Source of the DNA: Mycocentrospora acerina | Lineage: Eukaryota > Ascomycota > Dothideomycetes > Pleosporales | Length of the DNA: 64,000 nucleotides | Assembly (NCBI GenBank): GCA_022701365.1 | Contig: JAKUHH010000014.1 | Location: forward strand, 310,451 to 374,450 | Direction of reading: 5' to 3' | Part shown: in pieces, positions 44,194-56,115 of the stretch | Position numbering within the stretch: the stretch's first letter is position 1 | Layout of the letters: every line of letters begins with the position of its first letter | Made by a program: the position numbers and the translations under genes | The notes under the pieces: generated by a model | Databases searched by the model: none | The model's input: only the letters and a program-made list of their open reading frames with translations | What the model was told of the DNA's origin: nothing

Positions 44194-45035
44194 ATGAGGG
44201 CAGCTGTACGGCTTCTCGCCAGCGTCAAGCCGGCCCAGTTCCTCGAGCCCGGCGCTCCCACCGGCCTCACGGGCCTGCTCACACACCCGTCGCCGCGCTC
44301 CACACTGCTGTACCACTATGGCTCGACCCTCGACAAGCTCAAGCAGATCCCCGAGTCGTCCGTCTACCGCCAGTCCGTCGAGGCCCTGACCAAGCACCGC
44401 CTGCAGGTCATCGAGGCCACCAAGCCCCAGGGCTGGGACGTCTGGCAGGAGAGGATTCAGATGCAGGTCGACGACGACCCGGAGGCCTTCCAGTCCGTCA
44501 ACACCACGGGAGGCACCACCATTGTCCTGCCCAAGAACTTTGATGTCGACCCCAGGCTGCGTGCCGCCGAGTGGGATGGCGAGATTGCAAGCGCCTTCCC
44601 CGAGGGCATCAAGTCGGCCAAGGCGCGCTCCAAGATCATCCCCAAGATGAAGGGCGATGTCAACTACACACCTCTGAGGGCAGTCAAGAAGGTCAAGTTC
44701 GAACCAGAGCCGCAGTACACTGCTGATGCGTACGTACTCCGTCTTCAGGGTGTGTTTGGGTGTGTGTGTGTGACTAACACGCCGTAGCATTTCCGATTTG
44801 GAGAGCAGAATGGGCGCGGGCCTGATTGAAGAGGTCATTGCAGTTGCCGAGGGCGAGCACAAGCTTGTCGACGAGATGATCAAGAGCAAAGTGTAAGTGA
44901 TGATCTATTCTCTGGCCAAACCCACAAGCTAACAGGATATGATGTAGCTGGGAGCCGCTTGAGGAGCAGGCACCAGAGGGCCAATGGGCATACCACGAGC
45001 GTGCCACTCACACTGGCACCACCCAGAAGCCATAG
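44194..45035 (+). CDS. NADH:ubiquinone oxidoreductase 29.9 kDa-type subunit (NDUFA5 family)
   Basis: Exons 44194-44729, 44788-44892 and 44948-45035 give 242 aa. It is an accessory subunit of the peripheral arm of mitochondrial complex I. The N-terminus (MRAAVRLLASVKPAQFLE) fits a mitochondrial presequence. The NDUFA5-type core shows TGLTGLLTHPSPRSTL, DKLKQIPESSVYRQSVEALT and VIEATKPQGWDVWQERI. A fungal C-terminal extension contains GLIEEVIAVAEGEHKLVDEM and, across intron 2, VWEPLEEQAPEGQW. The two introns are 58 and 55 nt. Confidence 0.93.
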
Positions 45036-45334
45036 AGCAGACGTGACAGAGTCCATGTGTAAATAGTACAAACAAGAATCTTCACAACCATTGAATATTC
45101 TGGTCATCATGACCAGACTCCTTCCACACATGATACATACATGCGTGCATTGATTGCAACCTCGATATCCAACCTTAACCCCTCTCCCCCTTTATCTTGC
45201 CTCCCAATCCTTTATATACGTATTAAAAAAAAATGCACCATCCCCTCCACAACTTTCAAAAAAAATAATAAAATCATCCCACACTTTTGACACGGATTTA
45301 AAAAAAATCACTACCCCCTCCTCCCCCCACTAAT

Positions 45335-45865
45335 CTACACACTCCCCCCCTCCTTTCCTCCTCCTCCTCCCTCCTCCTCCCCCCTCAACCCCTCCAACCT
45401 CAACTGATTCCTCTTCCCCAAAATTCTCAGCGTGTTGCGCCGCTCAATCTCCGCCATCCCCGCCCAATTGGATATCCGGCTCAGCGTCCCATCGCGGTTG
45501 ACTACCAGCGGGCCCAGGTGGTCGAGCTTTACGCCCTCGCCGTTGACGTTGAGTTGTGTTGAGGGGGACTCGGTGCCGGGTTCGGGGAGGGGCAGGGGGA
45601 GGGGTGCGGGCTGTGCTTGTGATTGGGATTGGGATTGGGATTGGGATTGGGGTGTTGTGGAAGTAGTGGTGGTAGGAGAAGTAGAGTTTGACGCAGTATT
45701 ATTATTATTGTTATTATTGATGGGTGTTTTGGTGTCGGTGGTGGATGCTGGGGTGGACATTTTGCGGATCCCTTGGTTTTTGGGGTTGTGGATGCGTCGT
45801 GCGAGGTGGTGAGTGAGGTGTGCGCGCAGGGCTTGGGAGAGGAGACGCGATGATGATGGGTTCAT
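45335..45865 (-). CDS. Small conserved fungal protein with C-terminal KLDHLGPLVVN motif
   Basis: 176 aa from the first in-frame ATG (MNPSSSRLLSQALR); the open frame extends 16 codons further but without an ATG. The N-terminus is Arg-rich and could be a mitochondrial presequence. The middle is low complexity (Asn run, Thr/Ser, a (QS)n repeat encoded by GGGATT units, Pro/Leu). The C-terminal 60 residues look conserved: GEGVKLDHLGPLVVNRDGTL, SRISNWAGMAEIERRNTLR, LGKRNQLRLE. I recall similar stretches in uncharacterised small fungal proteins but know no function. It is convergent with the complex I subunit gene, 299 bp apart. Confidence 0.65.
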   Translation of the reverse strand: MNPSSSRLLSQALRAHLTHHLARRIHNPKNQGIRKMSTPASTTDTKTPINNNNNNNTASNSTSPTTTTSTTPQSQSQSQSQSQAQPAPLPLPLPEPGTESPSTQLNVNGEGVKLDHLGPLVVNRDGTLSRISNWAGMAEIERRNTLRILGKRNQLRLEGLRGEEEGGGGGKEGGSV

Positions 45866-48800
45866 GAGAGTGGGAGTGGGAGTTTTTTGTTCTTCTTTCT
45901 TCTCTTTTGACAATGTAGAGATGGGTTGTTTTGGGTTGTGTGATTGATGGGTGTTGGGGTGACGTTGTGGGGAAGGGATGGGTTGGCTTCTGGATGGTTC
46001 TAGAATGATCTATGGTGTTCTATGGATGGGCTTGATGTGGTGTTCATTGATGCTCTGGATTTCAAAGTCACGAATGAAGCGCTGTGAGGATGTTTGCTAT
46101 CAACTACAAAACTATGGCTGGGTCATTGGATGGGAAACAGGTTGATTGGTTCTACTCTAAATTTTTGGGGGAATTGTACAAGTCGAAAAAATAAAATTGT
46201 ACAACATAACTCTTGTGACCTTGCCCATGCCACCTATATACAAGAAACATCCTCATATTCAAAAACTTCTCTAGAATCTTGGAAATACATTTATGGTTTC
46301 AAGTATAATAGCCGATTAACCATGGCAGTTGCCGTACAAGAGTAGAGGCTGCTACTTGCATTGACTCAGTAATGCTTCTAGTTTTCCAATTTCCACAGTG
46401 CCGTCAAAGGCGGGCTTGCTGACTTCCTGACCTCAAGAGCATTTCAAAGCTACAGATGGCGTGACGCAAGGATGTTTGCGATCAATCAGAGACGACACAC
46501 AATCAGGGCGTCGGCGCCATATTCGACTTGGTCCACCCTGTCTCTGCAAGTAGCACTCTTAAAATTAGACGTTGGAATGAGGCAACACGTCTGGTTTCAC
46601 GTCTCATTGCCCATTGCAACAATGGCTGGCCATCAATGCATTCACAACCTCAGTTGCAACTCATCGTCGCAGCAAGGCTCTCTCTTTCTCTAGGGGGCAA
46701 TCAGATTCCGAAACAGCACCGAATCTCCGACGCCTCCGACAAAAGCCACCAACTCGCTTTCAATCGGCCAACTGAAAACCAGCCACCATGGTCATGGAAC
46801 CAGACTTCCGACGCCGGACGTTAGCTCACCGCCTACTCGCCGGCCTCTTCAAACGTCGTGTGCCTGATGCTCTATTGAATTTTTTTTTAATTGTCGTCCA
46901 GCCATGCCTGGCTGCCAATCCATGCCGTCTCGTCACACGCCTATGGTCGGTGTACATGTGCCAGCTCCTGGTGACTGTTGCTGCACGACATATGCTGGCC
47001 TCGCCGCACCTTCTCCGTTGGCCTGTCCCCTGCCTGCGGCGTGATGGCGGGATGCGTGTCAAAAGAGGGGCGTTTTTTCCAGCCGAAATCTTGCTGGGTC
47101 CCAGATCCGGCTGCGCAACCGTGGTGGGACTGAGCTTATTCTGACTTCCATGGTCGGCTCGCCATTGTGATTTTCAACATTCCTTTACGCGAGACTACCA
47201 AATCTTGAGCGTCTGATGGACGCTGTGACGTGGGTCTCGGCGCAACCTAGCTTGCGCGATTTGTTTTATGATATTCCAGAGCTCGACGCTGGGTGCAAAG
47301 GGAGAATTCCGTGGCCTGCATCGTGCACGGCGGAGTGGAGTGGAGCGGAAAACACGTGGAGCCTTGGAGGCTATCACACAGAGCCCATGCGCGGTAGTCG
47401 TCCGTTAAGGGCATTCACCTATCAATAGCTGCAGGTCACGCCTTCCTCAAAGAAAATTTTGGTGCAGCAATTGGTCGGTGACGCATCCCTCTTCGGGCGG
47501 CCTGCCGCGGCTGTCAGTGGTCGACCAGACGGCTTGATGCTACTCGGCGAATGCCAAGCTAGGCTCCAATGCAACGTCAGTGTTGTACTTGTAGAGACAT
47601 GGCCAGAGACACCAGCGCAGACGACGAGGATGGCAGCGGCCTGGCGTGCGCGAGTTATGCCATTGTCCAATGTAGTCACAATATCTCGCCGAGTCAGCCA
47701 CTGCGGCCGGCATGCCGCATCTGGACGTCTTCAGTGTCAGCGCCTGTGGCTGGGAAGAAGAAGAAGCACACTAGTCTCGTCAACCAAGGCCATACGTAAT
47801 CCGACTGGATGCGCTGGAATTCAACAATTCTGCTGTTGGCACGCCTATCGTGTTATGCACTCGTCTTGTTTTCTCGCTTGCTCTGCCACGGGTGCCGTTT
47901 CGGCTTGATAGTCGAGCAGCTCGAATCTCATGTTTCAATAACTTTATTCGAGGGGCTCACAGCCGAAAGGATGTGAGCCGAAGAATAAGCGGAACGCCGT
48001 TGCTATCGAGCAGGGGCCCCTTGTCTGCCCGATTAGATATTCCTACGTCACGCTTGGTTCAACCAAAGGTTGATTCTTTCGTGCTTTGCTGGCCGACGGC
48101 AGCCTGACAGCAGACGGCGGCAAGCCTTTCGCGATTCGGCGATGCTGTGACCAAAAGGCGTCTGAGCGCAGACAAAAGCATCGACGTGGCTATGGGAGAG
48201 ACTGGACGAAGTGCTCGCTGGACGTGCGCTCGGTTTCATCGGCGGACATAAACAGACCCTGGCAAGCCACAACCGCCAGCGCTGGCCTCATCCAAGACAA
48301 CGCTCGGATGAGTTGCTCACAATTGCTGCTGCTCCCTTTTGATGACTTTTTTTTGCTGCTGCCGCCGGCCAAGGGCCACGAGGCGAGGAGCACATTGCGT
48401 CCCGTAAAGGAATCATTCTCGAAATGACGTCTGGGCAGCGATCGCCGGCCGCTCTTTCATCTCATCCATGGCCGCTGTGCACGCTGAGCGGCCATGCTTC
48501 TGAAACTGCGCGTACGGGGAGACGTTGATAGATGCCGAATCTCAAAGGCCGCGTTGGAGCTGATCTGCCCGCGACTCGGGGGCGTGGGCAGAGGCGGATA
48601 TTTGGATTACCCATACATACTATGTAGTACATGTGCTGAGCGATGATGTGCTGCCCATTGGGCAATCCATGTGCAAGTGCCAGGCAATAGAATGGAAGGG
48701 CCAGGTCAACAAGGGCCTGTCGTCATCCGCACTCGCTGGCCTCGACGCGGCAACGCGCTCGCCGCTGAAAAAGCAGAACAGGAACAACTCAGCGCAAAAC

Positions 48801-49744
48801 GTCCATCACGTGTCCCCTGCTCGTTCGTCGTCATTGCTGGCCCGGGTTCCCGTGCCTTTGCCTCCTGCCTCTCCCTGATTCTGCAACCGTCTCCCAAGCA
48901 CCAGTCGACCAACGCGTTTGCCGCGAAACAGTGCGACCGACAATCTAGCGAGCCACTCGCCTCACCCCGTCCGCCAGCCTCCCGTCTTCACCACTCCCAC
49001 ATTCTTCCAGGCAGCGTCTGTTCTCGCAAAAAAATCCCGGCAAGCTCCGGCCTCTAGCAGGGTGTGCAAGCAAGAATCGCGCGTGCGGACATCGGGCGTG
49101 CTGGTGCTGCATTTTCGCTCAATTTTTCGCCGAACGGTACCTCCCTCTCCCATCTGAGATCTCGACCCCTCCTCCAAACGTTGCCCCAAAACCCATCCCA
49201 CTCTGTTCGTGGGTCTCCTGTACCTGCCTCGTGCTCCGTCTCTCCACTTGGGCTATCCGCACCCTACCGCCTGAGGCTGAAAGTTGTGTGGGCCTCGATC
49301 TGCAAGCAGTCCCTGGTCCCCTCGCGTGAAGTGCCGCGCCAGCCAACAGTCGTCGTCGACAGTAGCGCGACAAGAGTTTCTCATCGCATCACTGCAAGCT
49401 CCTCAGCACGCTCTGCCTGCCTCCACTCCACACCACGCTCCCCCCTCCCCCCTCTTCGCTCCTCTCACAACTGTGGGCACCTCAATTTCCTTCTTGGAAT
49501 AGCTGTCTGCCGCGCACCGACTGCACGCCTGCCTCTGTCCCCCACCCGGCTCCACAACCTTCTTCGTGGGTCCTCGTTCCCCCCATCTCGACCCTCGTTG
49601 TGCTGCCCGCCCAGTGCGTTAGCTGCTGCCACACGCGTCGCTCGAACCTAGGGTTCGTCGAATGATATCGTCAACAGCCACATCAATTGGTTGCGCCTTG
49701 CTCATCACCGCCTCCTGCGACATCCACACCGCAGACACCTGATT
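45866..49744. other. 3.9-kb region without a gene, upstream of the C2H2 regulator
   Basis: Only short frames occur and none resembles a protein family. From about 48.6 kb to the C2H2 start codon the plus strand is pyrimidine-rich and GC-rich, as in long 5' leaders of fungal regulators; several short upstream ATGs are present. A long promoter and leader for the C2H2 gene, and possibly a non-coding transcript, are the likeliest contents. Confidence 0.6.
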
Positions 49745-52700
49745 ATGGATTCTTCAGACCGTTTCCGCCAACCTGGCCTACAGCAATACCAGTCGCTGGG
49801 CCAGCCCTACAATGGACAACAGAACCAGCTTCCCACGCTGCCGCCGCTGCAGCACAACGGCGCCCAGTTTCCCTCCATGTATGGCCACAACAGCAACCCG
49901 CAGACGCCCCAGCCGCCACACACGCCCGTGACGTCTGGCTCGAGTACGACCATCCCGTCGCTACAGCACCCGCCGCTAAGGCCTATCCAGCCATCGCCAT
50001 CCTCTTACATGCCTATGACGTCGGCCTACTCGCAGGCCCCGCTGCTGCCCACCGCTGCTGCTCACGCCAATGGACACCAGCTCGGACACCCGCAAGGCAT
50101 GGGTCTGTCTCATGCTTCCTTGTACCCTCACCCTCCTGTTCTTGCGAACCAAGAGCCTGAGCCAGTGCACGTTGTCGGACAGCAGGGTCGTCGTGGCGTT
50201 CTCCCCACGCATCCTGGGCGGCCTGCCCCTGCCGTCGGTAAGACACCAACCACCGCGACCAAAAACGCCGAGGGCAAGTATGAGTGTCCTCACTGCAACA
50301 AGACGTATCTGCATCTGAAGCACTTGAAGCGCCATCTACTGCGACGTAAGTGCACTCCTCGCCACACAATATTACCCACCGACTAACGTTCCACAGACAC
50401 GGGTGAACGACCCTACCAATGCCATCTTTGCAAAGACACATTCAGTCGAAGCGACATCTTGAAGCGTCACTTTCAAAAGTGCTCGATACGAAGGGGCAAC
50501 CCCACTGGAGCAAACCATCTACAGCATGCACAGGTGCATCTGCAGAAGAACAGGCCTCCAAGTGGCGCGGAGACCAACTCGTACCTCAACCACATTGGTA
50601 GCACTTCTATGCCGTATCCTGCTCCAACAAACTACTCCATGGGCATGGCTCAAATGCCCACTGTAGGCGCTGATCAGTTCGGCAATGAACTGCCTTCCAT
50701 GGCCAACCACCAGTCGCATCAGTCCATGTCTGCGCGGACTTCGCGCTCAAACAGTCTGATCCGTCCTGGTAGTGGCATGGATGAGAACCGAAGGAGTATA
50801 TCCGGAATGGAATTCGCAAGCTCAAGGGTGAACTTCAACGACTTCCGACCAAACGGTGTCCCCAATGGCTATGCAACCCAGCAGGACCAAAATGGTTCAG
50901 GTGCCAACAACCACTACAACTATGACCAAGCTGCTGCAAACTCCGCCATGGCGCAAAATGGCCTCCAGGTCAAGTCAGAGGGTACTGACTCGTCTTCCTA
51001 CGGAGACTCCAACTTGCCCAACGTGGACGGAATCTCTAATGGCCAGGACAACTCATTGTGGCGGAACGGAACGTTCAACGGGGATTCGAACTTCATGAAT
51101 AACAGTACGGCAGGTCCTCCTTATCAACCCAAGGCTGGCGGCGTTCTGACTGTTCCTTCCATTTAGAACAACACAGATGATACACCAAATGATAACTTGT
51201 TCGCGCTGTACTCGAATACTTCCGGATTCGTCGACACTTCTCCAATGTCCAACGACTGGCTACTCGGACAATCTTCCCCTGATCCTCTTCAACACAAGGC
51301 ACGGGCGCTTGTAAATTTCTGCTTCCCCAATGCGTCCATGTTCACTCCCGGATCAAATGAGGCTTTTGCCTATGAAACGCTCAAAAATATCATTACTGGA
51401 GACAACATAAAAGTTTTCCTACATCAGTACAAACACTTCCATTCCCACTGGCCCTTGATCCACACTCCAACATTTGATCCGCTATCTGCAAACGAGGGGC
51501 TTGTCTTGACAATGTGCTGCATTGGCGCTGTCTATTCCAATAAATCAACCCCCAAAGAGGTCCGTTGGTTAATAGAACTCGTCCGATCGTCTATTCTAAG
51601 GTCATCGCAAATCTACAAGCTGGTTACACAGAACCAAGCCATTGACTTCAGTCATATCTCAGCAAATGACACCGAAGAAGTTCTGGCCATCTCACTTCTC
51701 ACCGGTTTGTTCTTTTGGCATGGTGACCAGAGGCAGCGACAAAAGGGGCGAGAGGAGTTTTGGGCTCTTGCGAACATTGCACGGCGCACTGGCCTTTTGC
51801 GGCCTCTCCCTCGATCCAACCCTCAGTCTAGCGCCCTCCATCAGCCTGGTCCGATTACTTCAGAGGATGTGGCCTCCTGGAACTGGACGTCTTGGATTGA
51901 GAACGAGAAGCGTTCAAGGCTAATGGCATACATATTCCTCCTTGACGCTTGTTCGGTCATCTACTTCAACGAGCAACCACAATTCGACGTCAACGAAATC
52001 AAGGTCACATTACCTGCTGATGACGCGGTTTGGGATGCTAAATCTGAAGGGGAATGTGCAGGCGCTCTCGGCTTAAGAGGAGAAGCAGCGCAGATGGCCA
52101 ATACGTCAGGAAGTAGACGCCCTAAGCAAATGGGGGTAGCAGAAGCTTTGGAGATTATGTTTGCAGGTGGACGTGGGCGGTTTCCCGATAGCGGGACCAA
52201 TGCCTTCGGGAAATTCAGTAAGTGCACGCTTTGTGTCAGATGTGGCAATGCTAACTGCTCCATTAGTCCTCATACATGCCATTCATATTCAGATCTACAA
52301 CGTCCAATGCCAACTCCTGCAACGAGTCTCGTCGAGTGGTACAAGCACACCCAAGTCTCAGTGTGATGGCCCTGCTACTCCGCCAAACGGTATCAACGAG
52401 AAGGTGCAGCAATTGCTCCGATCAACAGTTACCGCGCTTGAGCTTTGGAAGACGTGCTGGGATATCGATCTCGCAATTCAGTTCCCTCAAAATGAGCGAC
52501 GACAAGGCTTTTGCAGAGACGGTGTCCATTTCTACTTCCTCGCCCGTGTTTTCCTGCGGAACTCGAGGAGGGAAGAGTGGGCGGCGCCTCCAGACATTCG
52601 TTGTCGCCACGTCTTCCACTTCCTCAAGCAGATTCGAACACACGTCGCTTCTGAATCCGCACAAAAAGGAATTGATATTGGATCAGTCACTGCCATTGCC

Positions 52701-52769
52701 GACGACTATGGAATAGCCGATCTCACGCTTGATATGAAGCAGCTTTTCACACCCCTCCAGGACCCTTGA
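49745..52769 (+). CDS. C2H2 zinc-finger transcription factor with fungal_trans domain
   Basis: Exons 49745-50345, 50397-51104, 51177-52217 and 52267-52769 give about 950 aa. Two adjacent fingers lie at about 179-229. The first is C2H2 (Cys181, Cys184, His197, His201); the second has Cys209, Cys212, His225 and Cys229 (HFQKC), a C2HC variant. The N-terminus is Gln/Pro/Ser-rich. After a Ser/Asn-rich linker, the C-terminal half is a fungal-specific regulatory domain: HWPLIHTPTFDP, ANIARRTGLLRPL, WIENEKRSRLMAYIF and, in the last exon, RDGVHFYFLARVFLR. This two-domain plan occurs in Klf1-like ascomycete regulators. Intron 1 splits the codon of the last ligand of finger 1. The third intron-exon boundary (51105-51176) is inferred because an in-frame TAG at 51164-51166 otherwise ends the protein. 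Confidence 0.85.
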
Positions 52770-54853
52770 ATCGAACATAATCCACATCAGCAGTCTCCCA
52801 CAATTATCGTGTCGACACACGAATCACGAATGTTATTTGTACTCAGCGCCACAGCAAGGTATCTTCGGTGTATCATCAACCAACTATTCTAGAATTTTGT
52901 CATTTTTCTTCTTCTCAGCGCAGCATTTGCTGTAGCTTGCATCATAAAACGGAGTCCTCGGAGTTCATCAAAATTCAGAAAAACTTTACGGCGGCCAGGT
53001 ATCCTGGACCCATGGCGAAAGCGTTCGCCGGTTGCGCTCTCTGTCATTTCTTGCGATCCGAATTCGTATCCGAAACCCCTAGCATTAGACATTTTTTCAA
53101 CTTCACTGTGTGCATTAGCCCGGCGCAACAAATCTCACCCATTTTCGCGGTGTTGTGGACAACCAGACGGCGGTAAAGCATCACGGGTCCCATCGGCTGC
53201 TTGTCTTATCGTCCAGCAGCGCAGATTAGAGTGCCAAGGGGAAAATTCGGCTCAAGATTTGGGTGTATGTGTACTCTGCGTTTCAGTGTCATTGCATGGT
53301 GGCGTACTTTCATTTTTTTTGCTTTGAGAAACTAGAATAGAAGATAGCCATAAGCGCATTCGGGCTGTGCTGGAACAGAGCCATGCCCCTGCGAAAAAGA
53401 AAATGTGAATGATATTTTTTGATCTTGAAATGGTTTTTATGTATATGTTGCGAGGAAAGAATATGAGTGAGATGTTATGATGATGATAATGGACATGATG
53501 AGGCTGAGGCTGAGGCATGATGAGGCTGGTTGCAACTAAATTTGTGGAGAGGTGAGTGGGGGAACTGGTATTTGCCCATGCATTAGAGTGGAGTACATGT
53601 TAGCTATTTGTACCGTAATATCCTGATACGCTCCTGTGTCGACTTTCCTTTCTTTTCCTTCTTATACAGTTTGTATTCTTTTCAAGCCCCGATAGGAACT
53701 TGGTCGTTATCCTTTTTGTCTCGCAGAATTTTTTTTGAATTTTTTTTTAGCTTGGATCCTTCTTTCCCTTGAATCGAATCAAGTCAGACAGACTTGAAGA
53801 TTGCATTGCATCGCATCGCTTTGACGACTTGAGAAACTAGCGGGTGTTGTGCAGGATGATGATGATGACATGGGCAACCCAGTCCGCTACCAGTAGAAGA
53901 AGATTTTTCTCCAACAAAAAAAAAACCCCCTCCCCCACGCACATGGCGTTGTCTCAGTGTTGCGGCTTGAGAGTGGGTTTACCGCTTTGAGGGTGGGTGT
54001 ATCGCAGAGTGGGAAGAAACACGGTGGACTTTTTTTTTCCCCATTCTGCAGTTTGGTCCACCCCCTCCCCCTCCCTCTCCCTCTCCCTCTCCCCGCTGAG
54101 TAAGAGAGAAATAGAGAGAAAGAGAGAGGATTCATAGCTCTACCTCAATACAATAATCAATAGACTCTGTTCACGTATTCTATTCCTTTGTGGATGCAAT
54201 ACATAGCTTGTGTGAAGCCGTCCAGTACACTTGACATCACAGTGACTTGGTATCTTTGATAAATAAACAGATCGCACTGAGAAGGGTTGCATGTATATTA
54301 TAAGACTGGTTATGTATGATGAAAAAGATTCGACGTGTGATGTTTGGGAAATCAACTTTCGTGTTTTTGCTCTTGTGCTGAGAAGTGACACGAGGGTTGA
54401 TGTAGTAAGGGTGAATTTTTTTTCCGGCGGTTTGTGTTGTTCTTCTCTACGCTATCAAGGAATAGCTGGCATGGTTGCTGATGTATATGTTTGTCTGTGT
54501 TGAAAAGGTACATTGCTACCTTGGGTACCAATACATAGCACTGCTTACACAACTATTTTTGGTTCTATTGTTTCCAAGTTAACACCCTTGGCATGTCCGT
54601 CGTTTTGAGGTACCGAGAAGATACTGTGCAGGATTTATGAATCACGTCTTCTATATATAAATTTAACCTACTACTCCATAAAATAGGAGAGATTTCACAC
54701 TCCTCCTCGGCTACTGTGTAGTGTAGTGTAGTGCAGTGTTAGGTAGAGAACGAGAGGGCTTAGCACTTTTTAGTTTTCACGTCATACTCACAATAAAGAC
54801 TGGCTGCTAACAGTTGCCTACTATTTTTAAATGATATTTACATACCCAGCACA
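52770..54853. other. 2.1-kb convergent intergenic region
   Basis: No gene seen between the C2H2 gene (+) and thymidylate synthase (-). It is AT-rich with poly-T/poly-A runs, a CCCTCT-type repeat at about 54,066-54,095 and a GTGTA-type repeat at about 54,715-54,740. Confidence 0.65.
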
Positions 54854-55912
54854 TCATACACTCATCTTCATAGCAATAGCGCCATGTGGTTTGTACCCTA
54901 CGACCTCGAAATCTTCCGCCTTCCACCCGTCAATACTCCCCCCGCTCTCCCTCCCAATCTTCAGTGTTGGAAACTCGCGCGGTTCCCGCTCTAGTTGGAT
55001 CTTCAGTGCATCTATGTGGTCGAGATACACATGCGCGTCGCCCATGGTATGCGTGAATGTTCCGGGCGTAAGATCGCAGACGTGAGCCAGCATATGTGTT
55101 AGTAGTGCATAACTTGCAATGTTGAATGGAACACCGAGACCCATGTCGCAGGACCGTTGGTAGAGCAGCGAGTGCAGCACTCCCCGTGGTTTGGCGGTGG
55201 CGCCTGCTGTTTGTTTGGGGAAGGAGACGTAGAACTGCGCAAACATGTGGCAGGGCGGGAGAGCCATTTTCTTGAGGTCTGCAGGGTTCCATGCACTCAG
55301 TATGATGCGTCGATCATATGGTTTATTCTTCAATTTGTCAATCACTTCGGCCAGTTGATCGACACCTTCTCCTGTGTAGTCATGTGCATGTCCCTTGTAC
55401 TCGGCGCCGAAATGACGCCATTGAAAGCCGTACACGGGCCCTAAATCTCCCTCCTCATGGTGCGACAAGCCCACGCTGTCGAGGTACGCTCGACTGCCGT
55501 TGCCGTCCCAAATTTTTATGCCCGCATCCGCGAGTGGTTTTGAAGATGTGCTGCCAGCGATGAACCACAGAAGCTCGCCGACTACCGCGCGGAGGAAGAC
55601 GCGCTTTGTTGTGAGGAGGGGGAGGATGAGTTCTGGTGGGCTGGCGGGGTCGGAGGGGTTGGAGGGTCGTGAAAGAGCAAATTTTAACTGAGACGGGGCG
55701 AAGAGGGACGTAGTGCCTGTCCCAGTGCGGTCGGGACGGTGCTCTCCATTCTCCAGGATGTCGCGAATGAGGTCGAGGTATTGGTGTTCTTCGTGGGAGG
55801 GATCGCTGGGCTTCGTGGTGGGTGTAGAGGCATTGGTTGTTGTTGCAGTGTCTTTGGGAGGCTCAGTGGGGATTGAATTTGAGACAACTGGCTGCAGATC
55901 TGAGGAAGACAT
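54854..55912 (-). CDS. CDC21: Thymidylate synthase
   Basis: Intronless, 352 aa. It methylates dUMP to dTMP with 5,10-methylenetetrahydrofolate. Family signatures are complete: DRTGTGTTSLF, the Arg-containing TTKRVFLRAVVGELLWFIAG, GDLGPVYGFQWRHFGAEY, the nucleophile in LPPCHMFAQF (Cys221), YQRSCDMGLGVPFNIASYAL and the dUMP-binding GDAHVYLDHIDA. About 40 N-terminal residues (Thr/Ser/Pro-rich) precede the conserved EHQYLDLIRDIL. There are two short insertions, one after LKFALSRP and one Gly/Ala/Lys-rich one after the catalytic Cys region (KQTAGATAKPR). It is divergent from the HAUS3-like gene. Confidence 0.97.
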   Translation of the reverse strand: MSSSDLQPVVSNSIPTEPPKDTATTTNASTPTTKPSDPSHEEHQYLDLIRDILENGEHRPDRTGTGTTSLFAPSQLKFALSRPSNPSDPASPPELILPLLTTKRVFLRAVVGELLWFIAGSTSSKPLADAGIKIWDGNGSRAYLDSVGLSHHEEGDLGPVYGFQWRHFGAEYKGHAHDYTGEGVDQLAEVIDKLKNKPYDRRIILSAWNPADLKKMALPPCHMFAQFYVSFPKQTAGATAKPRGVLHSLLYQRSCDMGLGVPFNIASYALLTHMLAHVCDLTPGTFTHTMGDAHVYLDHIDALKIQLEREPREFPTLKIGRESGGSIDGWKAEDFEVVGYKPHGAIAMKMSV

Positions 55913-56115
55913 GGTAAAGCCCTGGGATTGAAATGCAACTCTGTAGTGGAGCGGTTTCTCTCAGAGAGGCTGGCTGGGAGAATATATCCAGTCGCGAAAC
56001 GCGTCAGGGTCTACGAGGGCGCGACTGCGCGATGGGTCGATGTGGACTTCCGTACCAGAGGACTAACCACTTTCGCTCTCACCGCACAACATCTACCAGA
56101 CACTCAACCGACAGA
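55913..56115. promoter_or_regulatory. Compact divergent promoter, thymidylate synthase / HAUS3-like
   Basis: A 203-bp spacer separates the two start codons. It contains ACGCGTCAGG at about 55,999-56,008; ACGCG is the core of the MBF/DSC1 cell-cycle box of yeasts, for which thymidylate synthase is a known target. Whether it functions here is an inference. An open plus-strand frame runs through it from 55,933 into the HAUS3-like gene but begins well before the conserved sequence. Confidence 0.55.

Noticed and set aside
43330..44889. 519-codon minus-strand ORF across the complex I subunit gene and the divergent promoter
   Set aside because: It is antisense to the well-supported complex I exons and runs out of frame through exon 1 of the thioredoxin gene. 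Its composition (Arg/Gly/His-rich) reflects GC-rich third positions and promoter repeats.
49064..49651. 195-codon plus-strand ORF upstream of the C2H2 gene
   Set aside because: Ser/Pro/Arg-rich with no conserved segment; it arises from pyrimidine-rich leader sequence. Kept only as part of the 5' region.
55933..56115. N-terminal extension of the HAUS3-like protein
   Set aside because: The frame is open, but it fills most of the 203-bp divergent promoter and lacks conserved sequence; the ATG at 56116 directly precedes the conserved helix.
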